Below, piece after piece: positions 31,478-41,832 of a stretch of 64,000 nt of DNA. The stretch is from Stomorhina lunata (Eukaryota; Arthropoda; Insecta; Diptera; Rhiniidae), in assembly GCA_933228675.1 (NCBI GenBank), contig OW121741.1, positions 53,053,186 to 53,117,185 on the forward strand, given 5' to 3'. The notes beneath the pieces are model-generated. The model was not told the DNA's origin. It did not search any database and saw only the letters and a program-made list of their open reading frames with translations. Position numbers and translations under genes: made by a program. How positions within the stretch are numbered: position 1 is the stretch's first letter; each line of letters begins with the position of its first letter.

Positions 31478-34400
31478 TTAGTTCTTGTGTTTCCTTTTAA
31501 TTTTGGATTTATGGAGCTTTTGGTTATTCAGTGTTAGAAGGGTTACTCTGTTATTTTGTTTTACAATTTTCTTTGAAAATCTAGGAGTCATTTTATTTCT
31601 TCTACATTCCTTTCTGTATATGCTATCGTTTTCTATAAAAGTTTCAGGTTCTTCTCTATTTTGGTTCAGTTTCTTGATACGCTTATTTGTATCATTTGTT
31701 AATTTTTCTTTAATGGATTCATGTAATTTGGTTTGAAATTCTTTTAGCCTTTGCAAGTATTCATGTTGGGTATTATAATTTAAATCTTTTTCAAATGTGG
31801 GGGTTCTGCCGTAGAACAGTTCAAATGGTGTCAGATTTGTTGCAGAGTGTATGGAATTATTATATGTCGTGATTACTTCAAAAAGAATTTCATCGGTATC
31901 TAATGGTAGTTCTGATTCTTTATACTTTTGCATAATTATTCTATATATTTCTGTCATTGTCGAGTGTAGTCTTTCGACTGGGGAATTACCTGTGCTTTGT
32001 TGAAATGAGGTGTAATGTATATTAATTTTGTTAATTTTGCAAAAGTCTTTTATAATGGATGCACTAAACTCTGAGCCCTGGTCGCAAACTATTTTTTTCG
32101 GGGTGCCGTGTAGGCTTATATAATGTTTGATATTTTTTAAAATTGATATGCTATTTCTGGATTCTAAAAGATATGCTGACCCAAATTTCGAAAATTTGTC
32201 AATAAGTGTGAGAATGTTCCGTTTATTTATACAGTATATGTCAATGTGGACAATGTCTAGTGGTTTTTCTGGTATTTCTGGGGTCTCAAATGTAGGCTTA
32301 GGAGGTCGTCTGTCGTATTTAAGTGTTTGACATACATTGCAATGATTAATACATTTGGTTATTTTTTCTTTCATATAAGGGAAAAAATATTCTCGTTTCA
32401 AATGTTCAAATGTTTCTTGTATGCCTCTGTGGTTGCTATTAATGTGGTAATCATTCACCAGTTTGTCTTGGTCATCGGTTTTCCTAACGTCTTGTAGTAG
32501 GATTTTGCAGCGAACGAGTTTAAAAAGTTTGCTGCTTGAAAAATATTTTGAATATGTGTCCTGGACAATTTTAAATGTATCATCATCTGTCATTATTGCA
32601 GAGAGTTTATTTGGGGCAAGGAAATGTTTAAATATGTCTGTCATTACTCTTTCATTGTATTCAGGTCTACGTATTATCTTCCTTACCTTATTTTTAAACA
32701 CGGTCTCCAGTGTAAGAGGGGAACCTTCATTTTTCACTTGTAGAATGATTTGAATATTAAATGTGTTTATTGCTCTTTCTGAAATAGGAATACCGTCATC
32801 ATTGTTTTCTTCGACAGAGTGAATAGTTGTTCCTGCTGTTCCTTGAATTGATTCATTGCCGACTGTATTAATGTTAACTTCTTCGTTATTGAATACGTGA
32901 TCGTGGAGTCTGATGCGGCTTAGAGCATCCGCATTTGTATTAAGTTTACCTTTCTTATAAATAACCTCGTAGTCAAATTCCTCAAGTTTGAGCCTCCATC
33001 TCACTAGCTTAGAGTTTGGTTCTTTGAGGCTCATTATCCAGGTAAGCGGTCTATGGTCGGTTACTATTTTGAATTTATGTCCGAAAAGGTAGGGTCTGAA
33101 GTATTTCGTAGCCCAGACGATCGCTAGTAATTCTTTTTCGATCGTTGAATAGTTTATTTCCGTGTCTGTTAATGTCCTGCTAGCGTAGCAGATTGGCTTG
33201 TCGCTGCCAATTGGTCCTTGAGAAAGAATTGCTCCTAGAGCAAAATCGCTTGCGTCAGTTGTCAAGATAAAAGGTTTTGTGAAGTCCGGGTATTGAAGTA
33301 AGGGGTCGTTGATTAATAAATTTTTACACATTTCAAATGTCTTTAAGTATCGGTCATTTAGAATAACTTTTCTTCCTTTTTTTAAACATTCGGTCAGGGG
33401 TTTTGTTATTTTTGAGAAATCTTGTATAAATTTTCTATAATAACCTAATAGTCCTAAGAAAGATTTGATCTCCTTTTGAGTTTTAGGAATAGGAAAGTTT
33501 TTTATAGCATGAATTTTTTCAGGATTTGGTTTTATTCCCTTAGTGGAAATAATATGTCCCAAAAACGCACATTCTTTGTGTAAAAATTCAGATTTGTCTA
33601 ACTGAATTTTCAAGTTTGATTCCCTTAGTCTTTCGAAGACTTTCTTCAAATTTAACATATGTTCCTGTAAAGATGTGGAATAGACGATTATGTCATCTAG
33701 ATATACAAGGCAAACCGTACCTATAAGGTCTTTTAGCACATTGTCCATTATCCGTTGGAATGTGGACGGTGCGTTTTTGAGGCCAAAGGGCATTCTAACA
33801 AATTCATAGTGGCCTTCATCTACAGAGAATGCAGTTTTTCCTATATGTTCTGGGTGCATTTCTATTTGGTGAAAACCACTGGCCAGATCTAGGGTAGTAA
33901 AATACATACTTCGTCCTAATTTGTCCAAAATGTCCGTAATATTGGGTATGGGATATTTGTCACAAATTGTTTTTTCGTTAAGTTTCCTGTAGTCTATAAC
34001 TAACCTCCATTTTTGTTTGCCACTAGCGTCTTTTTTTTTCGGAACTATCCATACAGGAGCACTCCAAGGTGAAAAACTTGGCCTTATGATGCCCTGTTGC
34101 AACATTTTGTTTATTTGTGTCCGTACTTCTTCCTTATGAACATAACGATACCTATACGATTTTGTAAAAATGGGGATGTCGTCGGTGGTGTTTATTTTAT
34201 GTTTGATTTGGTTGGAAAAACTAAGAGGATTTCCTTCTTTAAAAAATATATCGTCGAATTCTTTACAAACTTTTGTTAACTCTCTTTCTTCTTCTTTATT
34301 CAGGTGGTCTGTTCTCAGGAATTTCATTATATTGTCATCCTGGAGGGGTATATCAGAATCTATGTTGAAGTTGTTAACTTCAATGAAATTTTGGTATGGA

Positions 34401-35050
34401 ATGGATTTTACAGGTTGTTCAATATATACAACCTTTGCTTGGCTGGATGTGTTTACAATCTCAACGGAACTATACCATTCGTTTGAAGAATAAATACCTT
34501 CTGAAATAAATAAGTCAGGTTCTAAAAATGTTTTTTGTATAAAAAGGTCACCGTTTCGAAAATCTACTGGTATCCTTATAACAGATTTTGAGCATGGCTG
34601 AACTATAATTTTTCCTGAGGTTAGGTTCGGCTTAAATTGTAGTGGTATTATAGAATTATTCATGATTAGGGTTTTATTTCCCAAGTCTATTTTAGCTTTT
34701 AGTTTATTCAGAATATCAAGTCCTATTAGTCCGTCAAAATAATTGTGAAATTTGAATACAAATAGATCCATCGTACCTTTTTCTCCGAATTCTACAAAGT
34801 ATGGTAACCTGATTTTCTTGTCCAAGGAATGTTTATTTAAAATTGTGGTAATAGTGATTGGTTCACAGTTCTGACATTTGTCTTTATCAACAAATTCTGG
34901 ATTTATGAATGATGAAGAAGCACCGGTGTCGATCAGAAATTTTAATGGTCTACTGAAAGGAGAAGATATATTTATGTATGGTAATGTATGTCCGTGCTTG
35001 TTTAGGTCTATATATCCTGTTGGTCCGGGGAGGCTATTACTAGAAAATTT
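31478..35050 (-). CDS. pol: pol: protease, reverse transcriptase, RNase H, integrase
   Basis: 1,190 codons, reached from gag by -1 frameshifting at 35044-35050; it has no ATG at its start. The aspartic protease motif is FLIDTGASSSF (Asp codon 34930-34928). Reverse transcriptase shows WRLVIDYRKLNEKT, MPFGLKNAPSTFQR and catalytic YLDD (33692-33703). RNase H shows LTTDASDFALGAILSQ, STIEKELLAIVWA and TDHRPL. Integrase has an H-H-C-C zinc site (HINSNHRG ... CINHCNVC), then the D,D,E core (VHIDIYCINKRN, VCDQGSEFSASI, STGNSPVERLHSTM). It ends KSKIKRKHKN. All catalytic residues are present and there are no internal stops, so it may be active. Confidence 0.93.
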   Translation of the reverse strand, partial: KFSSNSLPGPTGYIDLNKHGHTLPYINISSPFSRPLKFLIDTGASSSFINPEFVDKDKCQNCEPITITTILNKHSLDKKIRLPYFVEFGEKGTMDLFVFKFHNYFDGLIGLDILNKLKAKIDLGNKTLIMNNSIIPLQFKPNLTSGKIIVQPCSKSVIRIPVDFRNGDLFIQKTFLEPDLFISEGIYSSNEWYSSVEIVNTSSQAKVVYIEQPVKSIPYQNFIEVNNFNIDSDIPLQDDNIMKFLRTDHLNKEEERELTKVCKEFDDIFFKEGNPLSFSNQIKHKINTTDDIPIFTKSYRYRYVHKEEVRTQINKMLQQGIIRPSFSPWSAPVWIVPKKKDASGKQKWRLVIDYRKLNEKTICDKYPIPNITDILDKLGRSMYFTTLDLASGFHQIEMHPEHIGKTAFSVDEGHYEFVRMPFGLKNAPSTFQRIMDNVLKDLIGTVCLVYLDDIIVYSTSLQEHMLNLKKVFERLRESNLKIQLDKSEFLHKECAFLGHIISTKGIKPNPEKIHAIKNFPIPKTQKEIKSFLGLLGYYRKFIQDFSKITKPLTECLKKGRKVILNDRYLKTFEMCKNLLINDPLLQYPDFTKPFILTTDASDFALGAILSQGPIGSDKPICYASRTLTDTEINYSTIEKELLAIVWATKYFRPYLFGHKFKIVTDHRPLTWIMSLKEPNSKLVRWRLKLEEFDYEVIYKKGKLNTNADALSRIRLHDHVFNNEEVNINTVGNESIQGTAGTTIHSVEENNDDGIPISERAINTFNIQIILQVKNEGSPLTLETVFKNKVRKIIRRPEYNERVMTDIFKHFLAPNKLSAIMTDDDTFKIVQDTYSKYFSSSKLFKLVRCKILLQDVRKTDDQDKLVNDYHINSNHRGIQETFEHLKREYFFPYMKEKITKCINHCNVCQTLKYDRRPPKPTFETPEIPEKPLDIVHIDIYCINKRNILTLIDKFSKFGSAYLLESRNSISILKNIKHYISLHGTPKKIVCDQGSEFSASIIKDFCKINKINIHYTSFQQSTGNSPVERLHSTMTEIYRIIMQKYKESELPLDTDEILFEVITTYNNSIHSATNLTPFELFYGRTPTFEKDLNYNTQHEYLQRLKEFQTKLHESIKEKLTNDTNKRIKKLNQNREEPETFIENDSIYRKECRRNKMTPRFSKKIVKQNNRVTLLTLNNQKLHKSKIKRKHKN

Positions 35051-36420
35051 TCACCATCATCAATTTCATTACTATTATTCTGATTATTTTGTCCAAAAAT
35101 AAAGTTTTGGTTAAAATTATTCTGATTATACATATCATCTTGTTGAGCATCGTCGTTGTGGTGGTAATAGTAATAGTCTTCTAAGTTTGTGTAAGGAGTT
35201 TCTTCCGCGTCTATGCTGTATATCTCTTGAGGTTTATAACCACCTGTTGTTCTTTTTGTTTGCATGCTAGATGGTTTTCTTATATGAGTGTATCCTGAGC
35301 TTACGTCCATTGGTTCTGGGGGTGGTAAGTTTTGTGGGCGATTTCCAGAGTTAGGATTAAGTGAGTGTGTTCTGTTTGTTTCATATCCGTTATTTGACAT
35401 ATTCTTTTGATATGTATTAAAATGTGTATTTTGTCCGAATGTATTAATGGGTTTATGAACGTTATTAATTGGGTTCTGGTATCTAATGATGTTATTCTGA
35501 AATTGTGGTACAGTTGGATAATCTTTTCTTGGAAATTGTTGTAAAGGTCTGTTTGGGTTGTTTATTATTGGTTGGTAAGGTGCATAATTCTGAACGTATG
35601 GTGAGTAGTATTTAGCATTTTGTTGGGAATTAGGGTATGTCTGATAATGTGGTGAGTAGTGTTTAGTATTTTGTTGAGGGACAGGGTATGTGTTTGTAGG
35701 TTGTTTCTTCGTGTAATATATATTCTGTTCTTCTATACAAAAGGAAAGGGCTTCGGCTAGTGTCTTAGGTCTCATTGATCTAATGTTTGAGCCTAAAGGT
35801 TCCTTAAGGCCTGATAGGAATGTGTTTAGGCACATTTCTGCAAATAATTTCTGTTTTGCCTCTATGACACTAACATTGGTTTCATGAATCAGAATGTTAT
35901 TATTGATAGATGATTGTATTTCTATTATTGAGCTATAGAAATGTTGGACCGACTGATTATTTTGTTTTAGATTATGTAAATCTTTTATTAAAGATGTTTC
36001 GTTTCTCTTATCGGAATAATGTAAGATAAGATTGTTTTTTATATTTTCCCAAATCAAAGGGGTACCATATACATTAAGAACCTCATTAGCTTGTCCTACT
36101 ATTTTATTCCTAATTGCTCTCAATATAATTTTTGCATAGCTTGTCCCGTCTACGTTGACTAGGTATCCTAAGATTTCCTCTACATTTGTCAAAAATTCGT
36201 ATAGTAGTCTGGGGTTTCCGTCAAATTTTGGGAGGTCTTTCACTGCGTCTGGGATCCTCAGTGAGTCAAATATTTGATTTGGAATTGGAGTTTGGGCTGG
36301 ATTTTGAGGATTGGAAGCTGAAGGGTCTAGGTTGTTTAACGACATTTCTCTATTTTCTGGTATGGGTATTAGATGTCTAAATATTGTTGTGTATGGTTTT
36401 CCTCGGTTTGTTTTACGCAT
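35008..36420 (-). CDS. gag: gag capsid protein, 470 aa
   Basis: Frame from the ATG at 36420; another Met (MSLNNLDPSAS, about 36345) is an alternative start. Residues about 50-250 form the capsid-like region (LRIPDAVKDLPKFDGNP, FLTNVEEILGYL, LSGLKEPLGSNIRSMRP). The remainder is rich in Asn, Gln, Pro and Tyr with the repeated motif QQN(T/A)K(H/Y)YSP. There is no CCHC knuckle, as is common in gypsy-family gag proteins. It ends VIASPDQQDI, overlapping pol in the -1 frame. The role is particle assembly and RNA packaging. Confidence 0.88.
   Translation of the reverse strand: MRKTNRGKPYTTIFRHLIPIPENREMSLNNLDPSASNPQNPAQTPIPNQIFDSLRIPDAVKDLPKFDGNPRLLYEFLTNVEEILGYLVNVDGTSYAKIILRAIRNKIVGQANEVLNVYGTPLIWENIKNNLILHYSDKRNETSLIKDLHNLKQNNQSVQHFYSSIIEIQSSINNNILIHETNVSVIEAKQKLFAEMCLNTFLSGLKEPLGSNIRSMRPKTLAEALSFCIEEQNIYYTKKQPTNTYPVPQQNTKHYSPHYQTYPNSQQNAKYYSPYVQNYAPYQPIINNPNRPLQQFPRKDYPTVPQFQNNIIRYQNPINNVHKPINTFGQNTHFNTYQKNMSNNGYETNRTHSLNPNSGNRPQNLPPPEPMDVSSGYTHIRKPSSMQTKRTTGGYKPQEIYSIDAEETPYTNLEDYYYYHHNDDAQQDDMYNQNNFNQNFIFGQNNQNNSNEIDDGENFLVIASPDQQDI
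35044..35050 (-). promoter_or_regulatory. -1 frameshift slippery site A AAT TTT (gag-pol)
   Basis: Read on the minus strand in gag phase, the heptamer is A-AAT-TTT, the X-XXY-YYZ form. The pol frame has a TGA at the codon immediately upstream of the slip point and is open from exactly here on, so this is the earliest and most likely shift site. A downstream stimulatory structure was not modelled. Confidence 0.75.
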
Positions 36421-36642
36421 AAAGTAATTTTACACTCGAAGGACAATTAAGTATTTTTCAAACGAACAATATATTTAACAATCACAAATTTATAAATTTC
36501 TTCACTATTTAGTTAAAATTGGAATTTTGGTTGTTCGTTTTTTTTTTTTTCACTTGATTTACACTTTTATGGACTTAATATAACTTATTATATACATAAA
36601 ACTTACAGGATTGTTATTAAAATTATTTTCATGATGGGTTGG

Positions 36643-36875
36643 AAAATTTAAAGCTGATATCCTTCTTTTTTCTGGAGTTAGAGTTGATTCAAAAGTTGAT
36701 GTCCTTTCAACTTTTCTTTTTGGAGGAGTTGTTTAAAGTTGATATCCTTTTTTTCCTGGAGTTAGTGTTGATTCAAAGTTGATGTCCTTTCAACTTTTCT
36801 TTTTGGAGGAGTTGTTTTAAAGTTGATATCCTTTCAACTTTTAAGGAGCTCTTCAAGTTGATATTCCTTCAACTT
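36643..36875 (-). repeat. Leader repeats of AAGTTGATRTCCTTT type
   Basis: Six copies of a roughly 16-bp motif (AAGCTGATATCCTTC, AAGTTGATGTCCTTTCAAC, AAGTTGATATCCTTT and variants) lie between the 5' LTR and gag, within two larger ~110-bp repeats sharing 'ctggagttag.gttgattcaaa'. They are in the position where some gypsy-family elements carry an insulator or packaging signals. Confidence 0.7.
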
Positions 36876-36890
36876 GTTTTCGACTGCGCC

Positions 36891-37224
36891 AGTTAACTTG
36901 TTAACTTTTAATTACTTAAAAAAAAAACAAGCTTTAGTTTTTACTTCTAAATTACAATTGATTCTTTATTTCAAATTTTCTTTTTATTTATACTAAATAC
37001 AAAAATGCTTATTATGTTATTTTAATTTATAAATTTACTTCCTAGATATAAAAGTGCTTACTAACTAAATTTTAATAATTCTTTTTATTTTAGCAAGTGG
37101 GTCAGTGTTTAATTAGGTTATTGCAAGATTGAGTTCAATTATTTCTTAACCGCTTAGTCTAGGTGGCTTTGTTGGTGGGTTCGTTGATATTGTTGTTGTT
37201 GTTATTGCAGTTGCTTCTGTAACT
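36891..37224 (-). repeat. Errantivirus 5' LTR
   Basis: 334 bp, matching 29527-29860. The primer-binding site begins just inside at 36890 on the minus strand. Confidence 0.93.
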
Positions 37225-37228
37225 CGTG

Positions 37229-37345
37229 CTTTGGGCAATTCGCTGTACAGTGTTTTGGTGATATCTCAGTTGTTTATGGACCGATTTTGATAAAATTATA
37301 CAGAGTGCTTTGGGAAACCATTTCCTACAAGATATGATATATAAC
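37229..37345. repeat. Segment C of dispersed repeat ABC
   Basis: 'ctttgggcaattcgctgtac', 'gatatctcagttgtttatgg' and 'agagtgctttgggaaaccat' match 16890-17000. The segment then stops. Confidence 0.65.
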
Positions 37346-37913
37346 ACAGCACAACAAAATAAAAAAAATTCATGTGCTCTTAAAACCACTATACAATTTT
37401 AATGTATCATGACTACCTTTGTACAAAAATGGTAAAATTTTTAAATTCTATGGCAAAATTAAAAAAAAAATTTTCTTAAATTGCAATTTTTTTAGACGTT
37501 TCTTCAAATAATTAATGATAACTCAAAAACTACTAGTCCGATATTATTAAAATAAAATCAGAAAAATTCAGATTTATATAGCCTTTAATTAGTCTATATA
37601 TCGCGTTTCAATCGGATCAATAGTATCGGAGTTATAATAAAAAACTTAGGAAAAAAATATATTTTTTAGGTAAAAATGACAAAAATTTTCGTTTTGAAAA
37701 AATCATGAAAAATCGAAAACGGCAAAAACCTTCCAGATTTACTATTTTATCGCATAGCGACATATAATAGCAACAAAATGAGATATCGACCATAAAAATC
37801 GATTGATTTTTTTTTAATTTATTCACAATTTAGTGAATTCGCTCATTCTCTCAAAATTTTAGTTTTTTGCTTGATATACGCATTACAGCGGGTTTTCAAA
37901 TGTATGAAAAAAA
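37346..37913. other. Unrecognised AT-rich segment
   Basis: Not similar to the ABC repeat or to other parts of the window, except that it is bounded by ABC pieces on both sides. I saw no inverted termini, ORF or tandem structure. It is probably a piece of an older element. Confidence 0.4.
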
Positions 37914-40438
37914 ACAAGTATGAGTGGGATATTCGGCTTTGCCGAATCTTGGATACCCTTCACCAATGGTGTTCCAAAAGTAAAGTACAAATCGTAAGAA
38001 TATATTGATAATTATATAGTTTCTTATTACTGACTTAGTTGAACCCCACACAAATGCTTGATATGTATATTAATTTTCTTTTGTTCATACTAAATGCAAT
38101 TCCTAGAAATATTTAGCTATGTCGGAAAACCAAAAGTTTTTCGGTTGCGTCATCATCTAGAATAGTTATGGACCCAGAGGTTAGGTTGGGCAGGTAGAGA
38201 ATGCTTATTTAAGCCATCCAGTAGCTCCGATATATGTGTCTATTTTACGAACACTTAATAAAAGATACTTCAAAATGTAGATGTCCTTAGATTTGCAAAA
38301 GCACATCGATTTGATGAAGATTAACGGTCTTATGCAAAAAAAAATTAACAACGATTGGTAAACTAAAGTTAAGCAAAATTCCTTAAAGTATTATCCTGAA
38401 ACGATTGTTGGCTTAACAAACCGATGCTAACCTTTTGTTAACATCAAATAATTTAAAGTAGCTGACTACATAATTTAAAGCTACGTTAAATATTTTACTG
38501 TTTTGACAAATAATATTTTGTGAAAACTTTTAAAGAAAATATTTAAGTTTTTAGACTTACCTAATAAAAATAATGTTTTTTGCTAAAATTCGTTATCATA
38601 TTTTTGTAATTTGCTATTTTTTATATCATATAAAAGGTTTCAGGGGGTGGTTAATTTATCAAATCTAATTTCCATTATATGCCATACCCTATTTTCATAC
38701 TAAAATGTATTTATTTCATACTAAAATCAAACTTTTCAAAGAAATTGATCATAAAAATTCTAATTTTTAACAAAAAATTCGTGTTTTCAACAAAAAACAG
38801 ACATCGGTCAATGAAATTTAAAAAAAAACATCATAGTGATGTTTATATACTCAACATGAGTTAAAAGTTCTCGATTTTTAAATAATCGATTTAAACTCTT
38901 AATACAAATTTGTCTATTTGTTATTTTACTGTATTATAAATGTGTTTAGTTTATGCTTTTATGTAACATAAACATAATTTTACATTAAGAAAAGAAGAAA
39001 AATTTTATTTTATATTAAAAACATACAAAACATTATTTAGAAATTCGACTACCCGGAGGAAACAATGAATAATTAATTCGTTGTTTTGTATATTTACTTT
39101 ATTTCTATAAAGAGACAAGAGAGAATGACGATGTTGCCAGCATTAACATGTTAAATTGACTTCACGTATTCATTAGTTAAAGAACTGTTTTTGGATACTA
39201 TTTTTTAACAATCCTTTGTTAGCCTTAAAGTATTTGGTAACTAACGTGTTGTTTAAGCAATATTTAAGATTTTTTTTAGCAAAAGACCGTAAGTATTCTG
39301 GCATGCAACCCAAAAACACAGTGCCCAGTGAGGGTTGTGTACTTTAATTCATACAAATTATCCAATTAGTAAAAGTTCTTGATTAGTTATGTAAAACTTT
39401 GATTGATTTAGGTCAAAGCTTTAACAATGATTGTCAATGTAAACAAGCCTTAGAATTAAAGGGTATAAACTCTTAGTTTTAGATACATACGTGAAATATA
39501 TAGCTTTTAAATGGAATTAAGATGAATACTTCATCAATAATAATGTATTGTTCTTTCGATCTGTCCGATGGATGTGTGGAAAGTTTTGCTCTAGTTCTTA
39601 GTGCAATTATAATGTGATTTAATTTATCAGCATTGAAGTAATTCCCGGTCGAGGTTATATGGGAGATTTCACTAAATGTGAACCGAAAATGGTCGAGCAT
39701 TTTCAATACCGAACTTTTCAAGAGATCAAAAATACTTTTGTCAAATGTTGCCCCTCTAGAAAGTTTATTTTAGACGTTATCGCCCTGAATAACGATATTG
39801 TACAATGTCTTTATACTAAATGTCATCATCGTTTCTATTAAAATTTGTAATTTATTAGCTACTAAGAGATTGCCTCAGGCGAAGTTATACGGAAGCAATT
39901 GTCAAAAGTGAACGGATTTCTCCCAATTGTAATTAAAAAATTAAAATTTTCGTTGATATGTGAGATACATACATACATATGTAGGTTTTGAACAGATATC
40001 ATGTACTCAGTTGTATTTTTGTATTTCCTAGGAAGATTACCTATAATTTGATATATAATACATTCTCAAATGTTATCATAATGTTCAGAAGTCAGACACA
40101 AAATTAAGATAAATGCAGTGTGTCTGTTTGCTAAAATCAGATTTGTGGAGCTCATGGCAGGTATAAACATATGCATTTTACACAAAATTTTACTATATCG
40201 TCTCATCCTAAATTTCATCATTGTCGATTAAAACACCTGAAATATCGCTTAAACACTAAATTATATTTACCACAAATTGCCGAATGCATCAGAGTATAGG
40301 TAATCCCCTGCGAAGTACGCTATTAAATTTCATCAAAATAAACATCTGAGATATCGGCAATACTGGAGCTCCGAAAACTTGACTACAACAGAAAACAGGA
40401 CGGACAGGTAGACGGACGGACAGACAAACAGACAGACG
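37914..40438. repeat. Segments A and C of dispersed repeat ABC, reversed
   Basis: Starts 'acaagtatgagtgg' with the ATTCGGCTTTGCCGAAT hairpin. It is interrupted by the MITE at 38325 and ends in a CAGACGGA tract (40385-40438) into which Transib inserted. AGACG at 40434-40438 is the left Transib target duplication. The part from 39293 is the source-like sequence of the flank in each array unit (46800-47881 and equivalents). Confidence 0.75.
38325..39289. mobile_element. MITE, Harbinger-type, with TAA duplication
   Basis: 965 bp without coding capacity. Ends CGGTCTTATGCAAAAAAAA and TTTTTTTTAGCAAAAGACCG are imperfect inverted repeats. TAA flanks it at 38322-38324 and 39290-39292. Joining the flanks restores 'gatgaagattaagtattctgg', present uninterrupted at 12020 and in the array. 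The 3-bp TAA target suggests PIF/Harbinger mobilisation, though the ends differ from what I can see of the Harbinger element at 22067-29520. Confidence 0.82.
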
Positions 40439-41832
40439 CACAGTGGTTTACGGACGCTTTTTTTTTAAATAATTCTGTAACTTTTGAACGACTGGAGATA
40501 TTTGAATGAATGGTGATAGTCAAGGAGTATTCGAGTTGGTTTTTAAAAGCACTGGTCCATGAGGGGTCGGGAGAGTGATTGATGGACCTTCAAAGTTGGT
40601 CACCTCGGGTGTTCGACTTTTTTAAAAATTCGCCAAAAATCCATTTATGTATGGATTGAAAAGAAATTTTAAACTTAAGTTGTCCTTGGGAAGATCTACA
40701 AAAAATACGCTTAAATGTGTAGGTTATCTCCTTTGGATTTCGAGATATTTGGGTAAAAAGGAATTTTTAGGTTGATTTTTTACCTCTTTTTTTAAGCTTT
40801 TTTTGATCTGGTGGACGCATCTGAGGACCAAAAATTTTTTAAGAATATTTTTTAAATTTGTAATAAAATTCTGAATAATTTTTGTGCAAGTTAGTTATAG
40901 ATATCTTCTTTTGTTTAAAAGTTAAAAATATTCAAAGCTGAAACTTACAAAAAATTTCGCTTTTTTTTTAGTTCTTCCCCAAAAGATAGCTATATTTTTT
41001 CACTAATAAAAAAATATTTTCTTAAGAAACATAAAAAGATTTTTAAAGTTTTAAAAAGAAAACATAATGAGAATGCGTATAAAACAAATTTCTTGCTAAT
41101 TGGACTTTTGGTCCTCGCACATGCCCTCTCCAAAAAATGGCAATTTGTAAAAAAAATTAGTTTAAACAAAAATTTCTCAAAAGGCAAAGCACCGATTTGA
41201 AAAAAATTATAATGTTCATATTTTCCAATATATCTGTTATTGATTAGAAAAGTTTTTTCTGAAACGCGCTGCAAATAGAGACAGTGTTGCCATATTTGAA
41301 AAAAAAACTCATTTTTTGAAACCCCTTTTTCCCCAGTTGGGAATTGGGGAATTTTTAAGTTAAAATTGTGAATTTTTTTTAGTCTATTGCTTTTAGATCT
41401 TATTGGTCTACATTACTACAAAATTTCATTGTAATATCTTTATCCATGTCATTTCCACAGAATATCAAAGATTAAAAATATTTTCCTTAAAAAAGCAGAA
41501 AAACAATTTTTTTTTGTTTTACGATACAAAGTGTAAAGAAAGTAACGCACTTAAAAAAAACTTTTACTTAGTGCTAATATCCTAGTCTTTCCCGATCTAA
41601 TGATACTAAACATGTATATAAAGCATTAATACCGAGTCTTAAAAAACTCTGAAAACTTTGGCCCCCGTAGCATTTTTACACTGTTTATTTAAATATAAGT
41701 GATGAATTTGTGCATATAAAGTTAATTATCATACTCAAATATTTCACTATAAGATGACAATGATCCTTCGCTAATAAACAAATATTTTTTCCAAAAAGAT
41801 ATAAATAGTTTTTTATTTTTTTAAAGAAAACA
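40439..41832. repeat. T1 left inverted arm
   Basis: About 1.39 kb, reverse-complementary to 44560-45875. It contains the heptamer-like end CACAGTG (40439-40445), a 12-bp segment and T9 (40458-40466). AT-rich with no gene. Confidence 0.9.

Larger units (their letters stand above)
29527..37224 (-). mobile_element. Errantivirus-like Ty3/gypsy element, apparently complete
   Basis: 7,698 bp on the minus strand. LTRs of 334 bp (29527-29860 and 36891-37224) appear identical by eye. CGTG flanks both sides (29523-29526, 37225-37228), and the flanks rejoin to ABC sequence 'agacacgtgctttgggcaa'. The LTRs start AGTTAAC and end GTAACT. A polypurine tract AAGGAGGGAGG lies at 29861-29871. The primer site TGGCGCAGTCG (36890 downward; serine-tRNA type, as in 17.6/297 relatives) is present. 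gag, pol and env are all open with no internal stops. This is an endogenous insect retrovirus-like element and looks young. Confidence 0.92.

Noticed and set aside
31485..34493. Several 60-107-residue + strand frames opposite pol
   Set aside because: Antisense shadows of pol, hydrophobic by composition only.
36380..36420. env splice donor directly after the gag start codon (ATGC/GTAAAA)
   Set aside because: Joining it to the acceptor at 31460 gives the wrong phase for the env frame, so I do not propose it.
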